DNA of 64,000 nt, from assembly GCF_012584455.1 (NCBI RefSeq), contig NZ_JABAEB010000009.1:62001-126000 (forward strand), written 5' to 3'. A model generated the notes under the pieces. The model ran no database searches. It saw only the letters and a program-made list of their open reading frames with translations, and had not been told where the DNA came from. Positions within the stretch are counted from its first letter, which is position 1; each line of letters opens with the position of its first letter. Origin of the DNA: Shewanella oncorhynchi. GTDB taxonomy: Bacteria > Pseudomonadota > Gammaproteobacteria > Enterobacterales > Shewanellaceae. This document shows, one piece after another, positions 9,060 through 16,548 of the stretch. The position numbers and the translations under genes were made by a program.

Positions 9060-9701
9060 TTACTGAGTGATAAAACTCGTGGTGGTGATGTGTAAAACGC
9101 TATCAACCTCGTTGCCTGCGAGTGTTTGTTTACCTTCAGTGGTGTGATTACTGACGAGTAAGTAGCGGCCCGCATCTGGGGTATCGAGGGCGAATTTACC
9201 TTGGGCATCGGTGGTGAAAGATTTACTCCAAAAACCGGGGCGATAAACTTGTACTGGATGATTCACCAGTGGTGCGCCTTTATAGCTAAGCACAAACTCG
9301 GGAACGCCTGACTTTACTGGCGTAAATTCAAAATCTTGCAGCGCTTTTGTGTGTTCTTGTCCAGTGCGTGCATAGAGTATTGCGGCCTGTAGTCCGGTCT
9401 CAGTTTTCCATGGTTGCCACGCAGTATCGGCATAGAAACTGATGTCACTCTTGCTATCTTGGGTTTTGACCAGTAGATGATCGGCCTGCGCTGTGGCGGT
9501 TAACGGTGTCTTGGCATTGGCGGCGAAAATACGCGCCGCGCTTAACGATGCTAACTCTTCTGCCGAAGCTTGCTCTGAACCCGGTTCGCCAAATTGCACT
9601 TTAACCGAACCATCGTTATTACGCTCAAGCCATACTTCATGTGCTTGAGCCGAAAAAGCGATACCGCCGAGTAAAGTGAGTATTGCAAGTGCTTGTTTCA
9701 T
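9060..9701 (-). CDS. DUF4198-type secreted protein
   Basis: A 213-aa protein with a clear Sec signal peptide (MKQALAILTLLGGIAFSAQA, cleaved before HEVWLE). The mature N-terminus HEVWLE and the later beta-rich carboxypeptidase-regulatory-like repeat (GKFALDTPDAGRYLLVSNH) fit the DUF4198 family of periplasmic metal-related proteins. It sits 39 bp downstream of the TonB receptor and 27 bp upstream of the adaptor gene, so it is co-transcribed. A role in binding the metal complex that enters through the receptor is inferred from context. Confidence 0.75.
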   Translation of the reverse strand: MKQALAILTLLGGIAFSAQAHEVWLERNNDGSVKVQFGEPGSEQASAEELASLSAARIFAANAKTPLTATAQADHLLVKTQDSKSDISFYADTAWQPWKTETGLQAAILYARTGQEHTKALQDFEFTPVKSGVPEFVLSYKGAPLVNHPVQVYRPGFWSKSFTTDAQGKFALDTPDAGRYLLVSNHTTEGKQTLAGNEVDSVLHITTTSFITQ

Positions 9702-9740
9702 TTGATCATCCTTAATGTTATTTCGGTTTGGGGCTATGTT

Positions 9741-11927
9741 TTAGAGCGTCCAACGTAGTGATAGTGTGGCATTACGTGGCTCGCCAAAGTCGGCGTAACC
9801 CCAGAGTGAACGGTTGTAGTTCTTGTCGAAAATATTGTTAATGTTCAATTGCATAGAAATAGAAGGTGTTATTTGGTAGCCAAACATTAAGTCAACGAGT
9901 GAGTAGGCTGATTGTGTTTGGCGGTAAGCCACATTCGGCGCGCCATCGACACCCCAAATAGTGCCTTGATAGAAGGTGCTGCTCTGCCAGCGCCAGCTCG
10001 CACCTGCAGTAATGCCCGGCAGAATATCTTCAAAGTTATATTTAGTGGTGAGTTTGAAGATATCTTCGGGCAGATAAGTTTGACGACGTAGGCCATCTTT
10101 ATCTTCTGCATTGTTGTGGGTATAACCACCGCTGATATCCCATAAGTCGGTAAGACGTCCGGCAATTTCTAACTCATAGCCTTTGGTGGTAATCCCATCC
10201 ACACTTTCGTAGATAGAGTCACCGGAAGGTAGCTGACCTTTACCTGCATACTCGGGTTCGTTGTCTTTATTGGTTTCGTAGATGGCGGCTGACATGTTTA
10301 GCGTGTCATCGAACAGCGCGACCTTGACGCCGCCTTCGACGTTTGTGCCTTCTGCAGGTTCGAGCAGTTGGCCATCTTCACCAAAATAGGTGCCAGGTTT
10401 GAAGATTTCAGTACGGCTAGCGTAGACAGAGATCTGCTCGGTCACATCGTAGACTAGGCCGTAGTAGGGGATGAAAATACCGGTTTTTTCCATGGTCGCA
10501 TCTGTGCTGTTACCCACGAGATCATGCTTTTCATAGGACCAGTTACTTACGCGTCCACCGACCATTAATTTCAGTGAATCCAACAGATTGACACGGACAG
10601 TGCCGTAAACACCCGATTGGCTTTGCTCATTGGTTTGGCCATTGGTGGGTGAATTAGGAATATTAGGCTTGGGGTAATTGCCCTGATCCGCAACGTTATA
10701 GCGACGTTGGGGGGCGGAGTTCGTGTTGATGTTATCGAACTCGTTGTCACCATAGTTAAAACCGATCACAGCGCTATGTTCACGGCCGAGTAAGTCGAAG
10801 TTACCCGTTGCATACAGGTTGAAACTGTTGGTATCGGATTCGCGATCATGTTGGGCGGCATAGGTATCGCCCCAAGGGCCAACAAATTCGCCGGTTGATT
10901 TGACGATATAATCGCCTGGGTAAAAGGCCAATGCGTCTATGGTGGCGTTAGCAATACGATAGGCACTGACGAGTGACCAGTCGTTATCGAATCTATGTTT
11001 AAATTCGGCCATGAGACTCTTTTGGGTCACGTCCCAATGGGTCCAGTCCTGTGAGCTAGAGTAGTTGCGGCCAAAATCGACAGCTGTGCCATCGGTATAA
11101 AATGCGGGATTAGAGTTCCAGTTATACACACCGTCGGTTTGTGATTTTTGATAGTCCGCAAACAGCGACAAGCTAGTATCTGTGCCGAGACTCGTTTCAA
11201 CTACGCCATAGAGCACTGTGGTATCGCGCTGATAGCGATCGATAAAAGAATCGCCTTTCTTCACTGCACTTACGAATCGACCTTTCACATTGCCAGAATC
11301 CGTTAGCCAGCCAGAAACATCGGCCTCAAGTCTATAGGTATTCCATGAGCCATAACTTGCACTTGCCGTGGCACGGGTGTCATCCGTTGGACGTTTACGA
11401 ATAAAATTAACCGTGGCAGAAGGTTCACCTAAACCGCTTAAAATCCCTGCCGCCCCTTTTAATACTTCAACCCGTTCGGCAATCACAGGGTCTAAACCTT
11501 GATCAATTGAGCCGCTGTAAACATGGGATGAAGAAGTCGTGATTAAGCCGTCAATTTGGACACCGCTGTCGAGTGCATAACCGCGCACGAATATCTGACT
11601 ATTTTCAGAGGCATCGCCCACCATAGTGACGCCAGGAGTGTGATTTAACACTGACTCCATAGTGACCAAACCTTTGTCACTGATCATTTCTTCGGTAATC
11701 AAAGTGACGCTTTGTGGGGTTTCTTTGAGTGACATAGACAAACCCGTGGCGCTATTCATTGCCGCGCGGGTGTATGTTCCTACCACGTTCAATCTTTCTA
11801 TCTGTTCTGTATCTTTTTTCTCATCTTGCTTAGGGTCAGTATTGGCTTGAACCGACAGAGTAAGTGTGCTGAGAAGTACAGGGATCAATGGCGAGCGCCA
11901 AGACGTTAAAACAGATAGGGGAGGCAT
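9741..11927 (-). CDS. TonB-dependent siderophore receptor
   Basis: A 728-aa outer-membrane receptor. A signal peptide of about 28 residues ends at SVQA. A TonB-box-like segment (IERLNVVG) follows, then a plug domain (SLKETPQSVTLITEEMI, VFVRGY-type motif as IFVRGYALDSG, and VEVLKGAAGILSG) and a 22-strand barrel ending in the aromatic terminal motif LSLRWTL. The plug matches the FpvA/FhuE/PupB siderophore-receptor class rather than vitamin B12 or haem receptors. It is the first gene of the operon and has a Fur-box-like sequence about 80 bp upstream. The actual siderophore cannot be told from sequence. Confidence 0.92.
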   Translation of the reverse strand: MPPLSVLTSWRSPLIPVLLSTLTLSVQANTDPKQDEKKDTEQIERLNVVGTYTRAAMNSATGLSMSLKETPQSVTLITEEMISDKGLVTMESVLNHTPGVTMVGDASENSQIFVRGYALDSGVQIDGLITTSSSHVYSGSIDQGLDPVIAERVEVLKGAAGILSGLGEPSATVNFIRKRPTDDTRATASASYGSWNTYRLEADVSGWLTDSGNVKGRFVSAVKKGDSFIDRYQRDTTVLYGVVETSLGTDTSLSLFADYQKSQTDGVYNWNSNPAFYTDGTAVDFGRNYSSSQDWTHWDVTQKSLMAEFKHRFDNDWSLVSAYRIANATIDALAFYPGDYIVKSTGEFVGPWGDTYAAQHDRESDTNSFNLYATGNFDLLGREHSAVIGFNYGDNEFDNINTNSAPQRRYNVADQGNYPKPNIPNSPTNGQTNEQSQSGVYGTVRVNLLDSLKLMVGGRVSNWSYEKHDLVGNSTDATMEKTGIFIPYYGLVYDVTEQISVYASRTEIFKPGTYFGEDGQLLEPAEGTNVEGGVKVALFDDTLNMSAAIYETNKDNEPEYAGKGQLPSGDSIYESVDGITTKGYELEIAGRLTDLWDISGGYTHNNAEDKDGLRRQTYLPEDIFKLTTKYNFEDILPGITAGASWRWQSSTFYQGTIWGVDGAPNVAYRQTQSAYSLVDLMFGYQITPSISMQLNINNIFDKNYNRSLWGYADFGEPRNATLSLRWTL

Positions 11928-12004
11928 GGTATTTCAATCCTTTCAGGCGATTTCAGATTAAATGATGATTGGTGATCCTGAGTGCAAATAAAGTGTTTAG
12001 GTGC

Positions 12005-12023
12005 AAATGAGAATCGATCGCAT
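12005..12023 (-). promoter_or_regulatory. Fur-box-like operator
   Basis: The block AAATGAGAATCGATCGCAT is an imperfect palindrome resembling the Fur consensus of repeated GATAAT hexamers. It ends about 78 bp upstream of the start of the siderophore-receptor gene, where an iron-responsive operator is expected. The match is partial, so iron control rests as much on the operon content as on this site. Confidence 0.5.
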
Positions 12024-12230
12024 GATAGGTTTGTTGAAAATAAATGCAATATGCTCAATGTGTAAATTGTTTAAGCTGGGTTGTAACTTATTGGCGAATA
12101 GCTTGTCAGCGAGCTGTGATAAGCCGTCGCAGTGGGATCTGCACTTTTAGCGCATGCCTTACTATAACTCGGTTTCAGGGCATTGACTGGGAACTCAGGC
12201 TGTTGTGGTTCGAGTCAATTTAGCCAACAA

Positions 12231-12262
12231 AAAGGCCACAGTCGTTACTGACTGTGGCCTTT
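12231..12262 (-). terminator. Rho-independent terminator of the proline operon
   Basis: A 13-bp perfect stem (AAAGGCCACAGTC / GACTGTGGCCTTT) with a 6-nt loop. Read on the minus strand it is followed by a T run, and it lies about 70 bp past the proA stop codon. Confidence 0.85.
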
Positions 12263-12329
12263 AATCTTTACAATTGAATCGAAATCCAACGGACTTGTTA
12301 AGCCTAAAAGTGTGATTTACAGCTTAGGT

Positions 12330-13577
12330 TTACGCCCGCACTTGGCCTGTGCCTGAGACTAAATACTTCTCAGCGGTCAAGGATTCGAGTCCCATTGGGC
12401 CATAGGCATGTAGCTTAGAGGTCGCGATGCCGATTTCTGCTCCAAGGCCGAGTTCGCTGCCGTCGGAGAAGCGCGAAGAGGCATTGACCATTACCACAGA
12501 AGCATCGACCGCACGTTGGAAGTGTGCGGCAGTGACTTCGTTTTCGGTGCAAATCACTTCGGTGTGCTGGCTACCAAAACGGGCAATATGTTGGATAGCA
12601 TGGTCAAAGTGATCGACTTGGCGAATGGCAATTTCGAGATCTAAATACTCTTGGCCGAAATCGTCTTCTTCCATATACGTACAGTTTTCGAAGTAGCCAC
12701 CGGCTTGAGTACAAGCGTTGATTTTAACCTTATGCTCGGCCAGCGCTTTGGCTACTTTAGGCAGGAATTGCGAGGCAATTTCTTGGTGTACTAATAGGGC
12801 TTCGAGGGCATTACATACGCCAGTGCGCTGGGTTTTACCATTGAGCAGTAAGTCCATAGCAATATCCAGATCGGCATCTTTATCGACGTATAAATGACAC
12901 ACGCCTTTAAAATGCTGGATCACTGGGATTTTACTGTTGTCAGTCACAAAGTTAATCAAGCCTTCACCGCCGCGGGGAATGATCACATCGATATAATCTC
13001 GTTGCTGCAGCAGTTCTAGCATGAGGGCGCGATCTGGGTCGGGCACTACTGTGATTAACGCCTCGGGCAAGCCGTATTGTTTCAATACGCTTTGCAAAAT
13101 CGTGGCGATAATTTTACTGCTGTGCAGCGCCTCTTTACCACCGCGCAGGATCACGGCATTGCCGGATTTAAAGCACAGGGCACCCGCATCGGCGGTGACA
13201 TTGGGACGTGCTTCATAAATCATACAAACCACGCCTAAGGGAACGCGCATCTTACTGATGGATAAACCATTAGGTCGTTGACCTATATAACGTTCGTTGC
13301 CAATCGGATCGGGCAAGGCGGCGATGGTTTCAATGCCTACCGCCATAGCTTCGATACGCTCTGGTGTTAGCGTTAATCGGTCGAGCATGGCTGGGCCGAC
13401 GTTATCGGCGGTCGCTCTGTGTAAGTCGATTAAATTTGCGCTTTGGATTTCATAGGACTTTTCGCGTAATGAGCGTGCCATATCGAGGAGTACAGTATTT
13501 TTAAGCTGTTCGTCAACTTGGGCGAGGATCAGAGCCGCTTTGGCAGCTTCTTGAGATAAATTTTTGATTAAAGTCAT
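12330..13577 (-). CDS. proA: Gamma-glutamyl phosphate reductase
   Basis: A 415-aa aldehyde-dehydrogenase-fold enzyme that reduces gamma-glutamyl phosphate to glutamate semialdehyde with NADPH, the second step of proline synthesis. It shows the family motifs MIYEARPNVTADAGALC, IPRGGEGLINFV, the catalytic-Cys segment KTQRTGVCNALEALL and the C-terminal HAYGPMGLESLTAEKYL. The start chosen is the ATG that begins MTLIKNLSQEA. An open frame continues 56 codons further upstream but overlaps the end of proB, so it is not used. The gene follows proB by 19 bp and ends before a strong terminator. Confidence 0.96.
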   Translation of the reverse strand: MTLIKNLSQEAAKAALILAQVDEQLKNTVLLDMARSLREKSYEIQSANLIDLHRATADNVGPAMLDRLTLTPERIEAMAVGIETIAALPDPIGNERYIGQRPNGLSISKMRVPLGVVCMIYEARPNVTADAGALCFKSGNAVILRGGKEALHSSKIIATILQSVLKQYGLPEALITVVPDPDRALMLELLQQRDYIDVIIPRGGEGLINFVTDNSKIPVIQHFKGVCHLYVDKDADLDIAMDLLLNGKTQRTGVCNALEALLVHQEIASQFLPKVAKALAEHKVKINACTQAGGYFENCTYMEEDDFGQEYLDLEIAIRQVDHFDHAIQHIARFGSQHTEVICTENEVTAAHFQRAVDASVVMVNASSRFSDGSELGLGAEIGIATSKLHAYGPMGLESLTAEKYLVSGTGQVRA

Positions 13578-13596
13578 ATTTACTCCGCTTAGATGT

Positions 13597-14697
13597 TTAC
13601 TCGAGAATGGCGATGTTTTTCTCGGAAATGATCGGTCCAGTCTTTTGCTGAAATTCACTGGCAAACTCGCGATCGTCTTGGTCCGTAATAAAGCTAAGTA
13701 AACAACTGCTGTAATTGGATTTGGCCTTGGCCAATTTAGTGCCATCGTCTTTGCGTACTAAAATGGTGTCACCGACAGAAAAGTCCCCATTGATGGCAAC
13801 GACATCGTCACTGGTCAATTGCTCGCTATGGATATCAAGGGCGATATTAAAGTCATTTTCAACAATGACTTCGCCTTGAGCCTGCGAGGTATGTGTCATC
13901 CAGTGCAAGTGATCCTGCATTGGCTTCTCATCGGGGGTAAATAAGGTTCCTGGGTTTTGGCCCTTCAACAATTGGTTGAATGAGTCGGCATCAAAACCAT
14001 TGATAATAAAGGTTTCGATCCCGTGGGAAATCGCCTTCTTGGCGGCTTGTATTTTAGTCCGCATTCCCCCCGTACCGACGGCACTGCTGGCGCCGCCTGC
14101 CATGGCGTAGATCTCGGCATTAATCTCGGTCACCTGCTTGATAAGCTGTGCATCGGGATATTCATGGGGGTTTTGCGTGTAAAGCCCATTCACATCAGAA
14201 CAGATAATCAGCGTATCGGCATCGGCCGCCGCGGCGACCATGGCCGAGAGATTATCGTTATCGCCAACTTTGAGCTTGTCGGCGGTGACGGCATCGTTCT
14301 CGTTGATGATTGGCAGTAGCCCATGTTCGAGTAGGCTGAAAATCGTGTCTTTAATACTGATGTAACGATCTCGATTGCGTAAATCACCGTGGGTTAACAG
14401 TAGCTGTGCGGTTGGGAAATCAAATAACTTGTTCCATGTGGCCATCATATCGGCCTGGCCCGCTGCAGCCATGGCTTTCTTCACTGTGACGCTCGGTTTA
14501 TCAACCTCGCCAAAGTGATGCCATCCTGCAGCGACTGAGCCCGAAGAGACCAAGACAACTTGGATCCCTTGGGCACGACAATAAGTAATAAATTGGGCAA
14601 TGCCGAGTAAGTAGTGGCTGCTGCAACCTTGTTTGTGTGGAGCAATCAGGGCACTACCTACCTTAACGACAATGCGTTTCCAGGGTAAGTCAGTCAT
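13597..14697 (-). CDS. proB: Glutamate 5-kinase
   Basis: An amino-acid-kinase-fold enzyme of 366 aa that phosphorylates glutamate in the first and feedback-controlled step of proline synthesis. Motifs include the N-terminal RIVVKVGSALI, VVLVSSGSVAAG, IINENDAVTADKLKVGDNDN and the nucleotide-site GTGGMRTKIQAAK. The C-terminal part (from about residue 275) corresponds to the PUA-like domain. An in-frame ATG five codons upstream (at 14712) overlaps the putP stop as ATGA and is an alternative start. I prefer the internal ATG because a GAGG sits 9 nt before it and the N-terminus then has the normal length. Confidence 0.93.
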   Translation of the reverse strand: MTDLPWKRIVVKVGSALIAPHKQGCSSHYLLGIAQFITYCRAQGIQVVLVSSGSVAAGWHHFGEVDKPSVTVKKAMAAAGQADMMATWNKLFDFPTAQLLLTHGDLRNRDRYISIKDTIFSLLEHGLLPIINENDAVTADKLKVGDNDNLSAMVAAAADADTLIICSDVNGLYTQNPHEYPDAQLIKQVTEINAEIYAMAGGASSAVGTGGMRTKIQAAKKAISHGIETFIINGFDADSFNQLLKGQNPGTLFTPDEKPMQDHLHWMTHTSQAQGEVIVENDFNIALDIHSEQLTSDDVVAINGDFSVGDTILVRKDDGTKLAKAKSNYSSCLLSFITDQDDREFASEFQQKTGPIISEKNIAILE

Positions 14698-14708
14698 ACC
14701 TGCGCGCC

Positions 14709-16205
14709 TCATCTGTCTTCGGCTAAAACACGGCCAGCCTTATGGAATAATTTAGTGGTTTTGGCACAGGGATCAGTATCGAGTAACGAGACTATCCAAA
14801 TCACCACACTGCTCACGGCAAAGCCGGGGATCATCTCATACACCACTGTGGTTAAAGCTTTACCGTCAGCAAGTACTGGTGCATAAATCCAAAACAACAC
14901 TGTAGCTGCGCCTGACACTATGCCGGCAATCGCGGCTTTGTGGGTTAGGTTAGCTTTATACAAGCTAAACAAGACTAACGGACCGAAGGCTGCACCGAAT
15001 CCTGCCCATGCATTACTCACCAATGACAGCACACTGCTAGAGCGGTCAAGCGCCAGTAGACTTGCGACAATTGCCACGCCAGCTACGCCAAAGCGTCCCA
15101 TTTTCACCATGTCTTTTTCGCTAGATTCTTTCTTCGAGATCACGCGATAGATATCTTCCGTTAGCGAGCTTGATGACACTAATAGTTGCGATGAAATGGT
15201 GCTCATGATCGCGGCCAGAATTGCGGCTAATAAGAAGCCACTAATGATCGGATGGAACAACAACTCAGAAAACACGATAAAGATGGTTTCAGGATCGGTC
15301 AGCTTCATGCCAAATTTATTGGCGTAAGCGATACCGACAAGACCTGTTGCCAGTGCACCCACAATGGTCACTGTCATCCAGCCCATACCTATGTGTCTGG
15401 CGGTTTTAATGTCAGCGACTGAACGAATAGCCATAAAGCGCACAATAATATGCGGTTGGCCAAAGTAACCGAGTCCCCAAGATAAGCTTGAGATAAGCCC
15501 TAACATAGTGACGTTTTGCATGGCATCGGTGAAGTGTGGAATCGATTGATACGCAAAGTTCAGCATAGTGTCAGCGCTGGTAAACTCTTGATATGCCACC
15601 ACGGGCACTAAGATTAAAGCGACAAACATGATACAGCCTTGGACAAAGTCAGTGAGGCTCACTGCTAAGAATCCGCCCAACAAGGTATAAGAAACCACTA
15701 CGCCGAGGGTGACGACTAAACCTATGTCGTAGTTCAGGCCGAATGCTGACTCAAATAACTTACCGCCAGCCACTAAACCCGCTGAGGTATACAAGGTAAA
15801 GAAGATCACAATGATCACGGCCGAGATAATTCGGATACTGCTGTTGGCATTGCCGAAGCGTTTAGCAAAAAACTCTGGGATAGTAAGGGCGTTATCCGCG
15901 ACTTCGGTATAGACCCTTAATTTGGGTGCAACGACCAAGTAATTAATTAGAGCACCAATTAATAGTCCAAGTGCGATGTAAATGGTTTCGAAACCAACCA
16001 AAAACATTGCGCCGGGAAGACCCATTAGCATCCAGCCACTCATGTCAGATGCACCCGCTGAGAGTGCGGTGACCTGTGGGCTCACCTTGCGGCCGCCCAA
16101 AATATAGCCGGATACATCGCTGGTGGATTTTTTATAGGCGAATAAGCCAATAGCAAGCATGGCGATAAAGTAAATCGCTAAGGAAACGTAAGCCAGGTAA
16201 TTCAT
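14709..16205 (-). CDS. putP: Sodium/proline symporter
   Basis: A 498-aa member of the solute:sodium symporter family with about 13 membrane helices. The N-terminal region has YLAYVSLAIYFIAMLAIGLF and the SSS-family signature GGRKVSPQVTALSAGASDMSGWMLMG (split here as GGRKVSPQVTALSAG and ASDMSGWMLMG), which matches PutP closely. It lies 3 bp downstream of a 58-aa membrane microprotein gene and directly upstream of proB, with the ATGA overlap possible. Joining uptake and synthesis of proline in one transcript points to osmotic control rather than proline catabolism, because no putA is nearby. Confidence 0.92.
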   Translation of the reverse strand: MNYLAYVSLAIYFIAMLAIGLFAYKKSTSDVSGYILGGRKVSPQVTALSAGASDMSGWMLMGLPGAMFLVGFETIYIALGLLIGALINYLVVAPKLRVYTEVADNALTIPEFFAKRFGNANSSIRIISAVIIVIFFTLYTSAGLVAGGKLFESAFGLNYDIGLVVTLGVVVSYTLLGGFLAVSLTDFVQGCIMFVALILVPVVAYQEFTSADTMLNFAYQSIPHFTDAMQNVTMLGLISSLSWGLGYFGQPHIIVRFMAIRSVADIKTARHIGMGWMTVTIVGALATGLVGIAYANKFGMKLTDPETIFIVFSELLFHPIISGFLLAAILAAIMSTISSQLLVSSSSLTEDIYRVISKKESSEKDMVKMGRFGVAGVAIVASLLALDRSSSVLSLVSNAWAGFGAAFGPLVLFSLYKANLTHKAAIAGIVSGAATVLFWIYAPVLADGKALTTVVYEMIPGFAVSSVVIWIVSLLDTDPCAKTTKLFHKAGRVLAEDR

Positions 16206-16208
16206 GGA

Positions 16209-16385
16209 TTATTTGTCTCCTAACGCTTTGTTATTTTGAATAATACTCGGTTTCAAAATGACAAAGAGATAGGTGCTTAATATTGCGCATAAACACATAA
16301 ACTGCATTGTTTCCTTGGCGTGTAATCGGGTAAAGCTTGCTACTTGCGAGATAAGATTTTCCTCTGGTGGGTTCTCCGTAGACAT
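16209..16385 (-). CDS. 58-aa single-pass membrane microprotein upstream of putP
   Basis: A short gene on the minus strand starts with ATG at 16385-16383, preceded by AAGGAG at good spacing, and stops with TAA at 16211-16209, three bases before the putP ATG. The product begins MSTENPPEENLISQVASF and has one hydrophobic helix (MQFMCLCAILSTYLFVIL) followed by KPSIIQNNKALGDK. The ribosome-binding sequence of putP (AGGAG) lies within its last codons, so the two are probably coupled. It could be a small subunit or regulator of the symporter, by analogy with small subunits of other SSS transporters, but it does not look like DUF4212. An imperfect palindrome with arms ATCAC and GTGAT at 16416-16436 is a possible operator. 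Confidence 0.7.
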   Translation of the reverse strand: MSTENPPEENLISQVASFTRLHAKETMQFMCLCAILSTYLFVILKPSIIQNNKALGDK

Positions 16386-16548
16386 AATTGCTCCTTGGTT
16401 GATAATTGAATTTATATCACCAATATAGTTAGTGATCTAATTATATTAAGGCATTTTATCGGCCAAATATCAAGCTTCTATTGGATTTAAATGGTTGTGG
16501 CGGCGGTACGAGAGTAGCTTTTGGGGCGGAAAATAGTTTGAGAACTGA

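Larger units (their letters stand above)
11928..12329. other. Intergenic region between siderophore operon and proA
   Basis: A 402-bp gap with no convincing gene. The right part holds the proBA terminator (12231-12262). The left part holds the upstream region of the siderophore receptor with the Fur-like site. The middle (about 12050-12200) shows nothing I can name. Confidence 0.6.

Noticed and set aside
13578-13745. N-terminal extension of ProA upstream of MTLIKNL
   Set aside because: It lies within the 3' end of proB in another frame and has no homology to ProA; the normal ProA length is reached without it.
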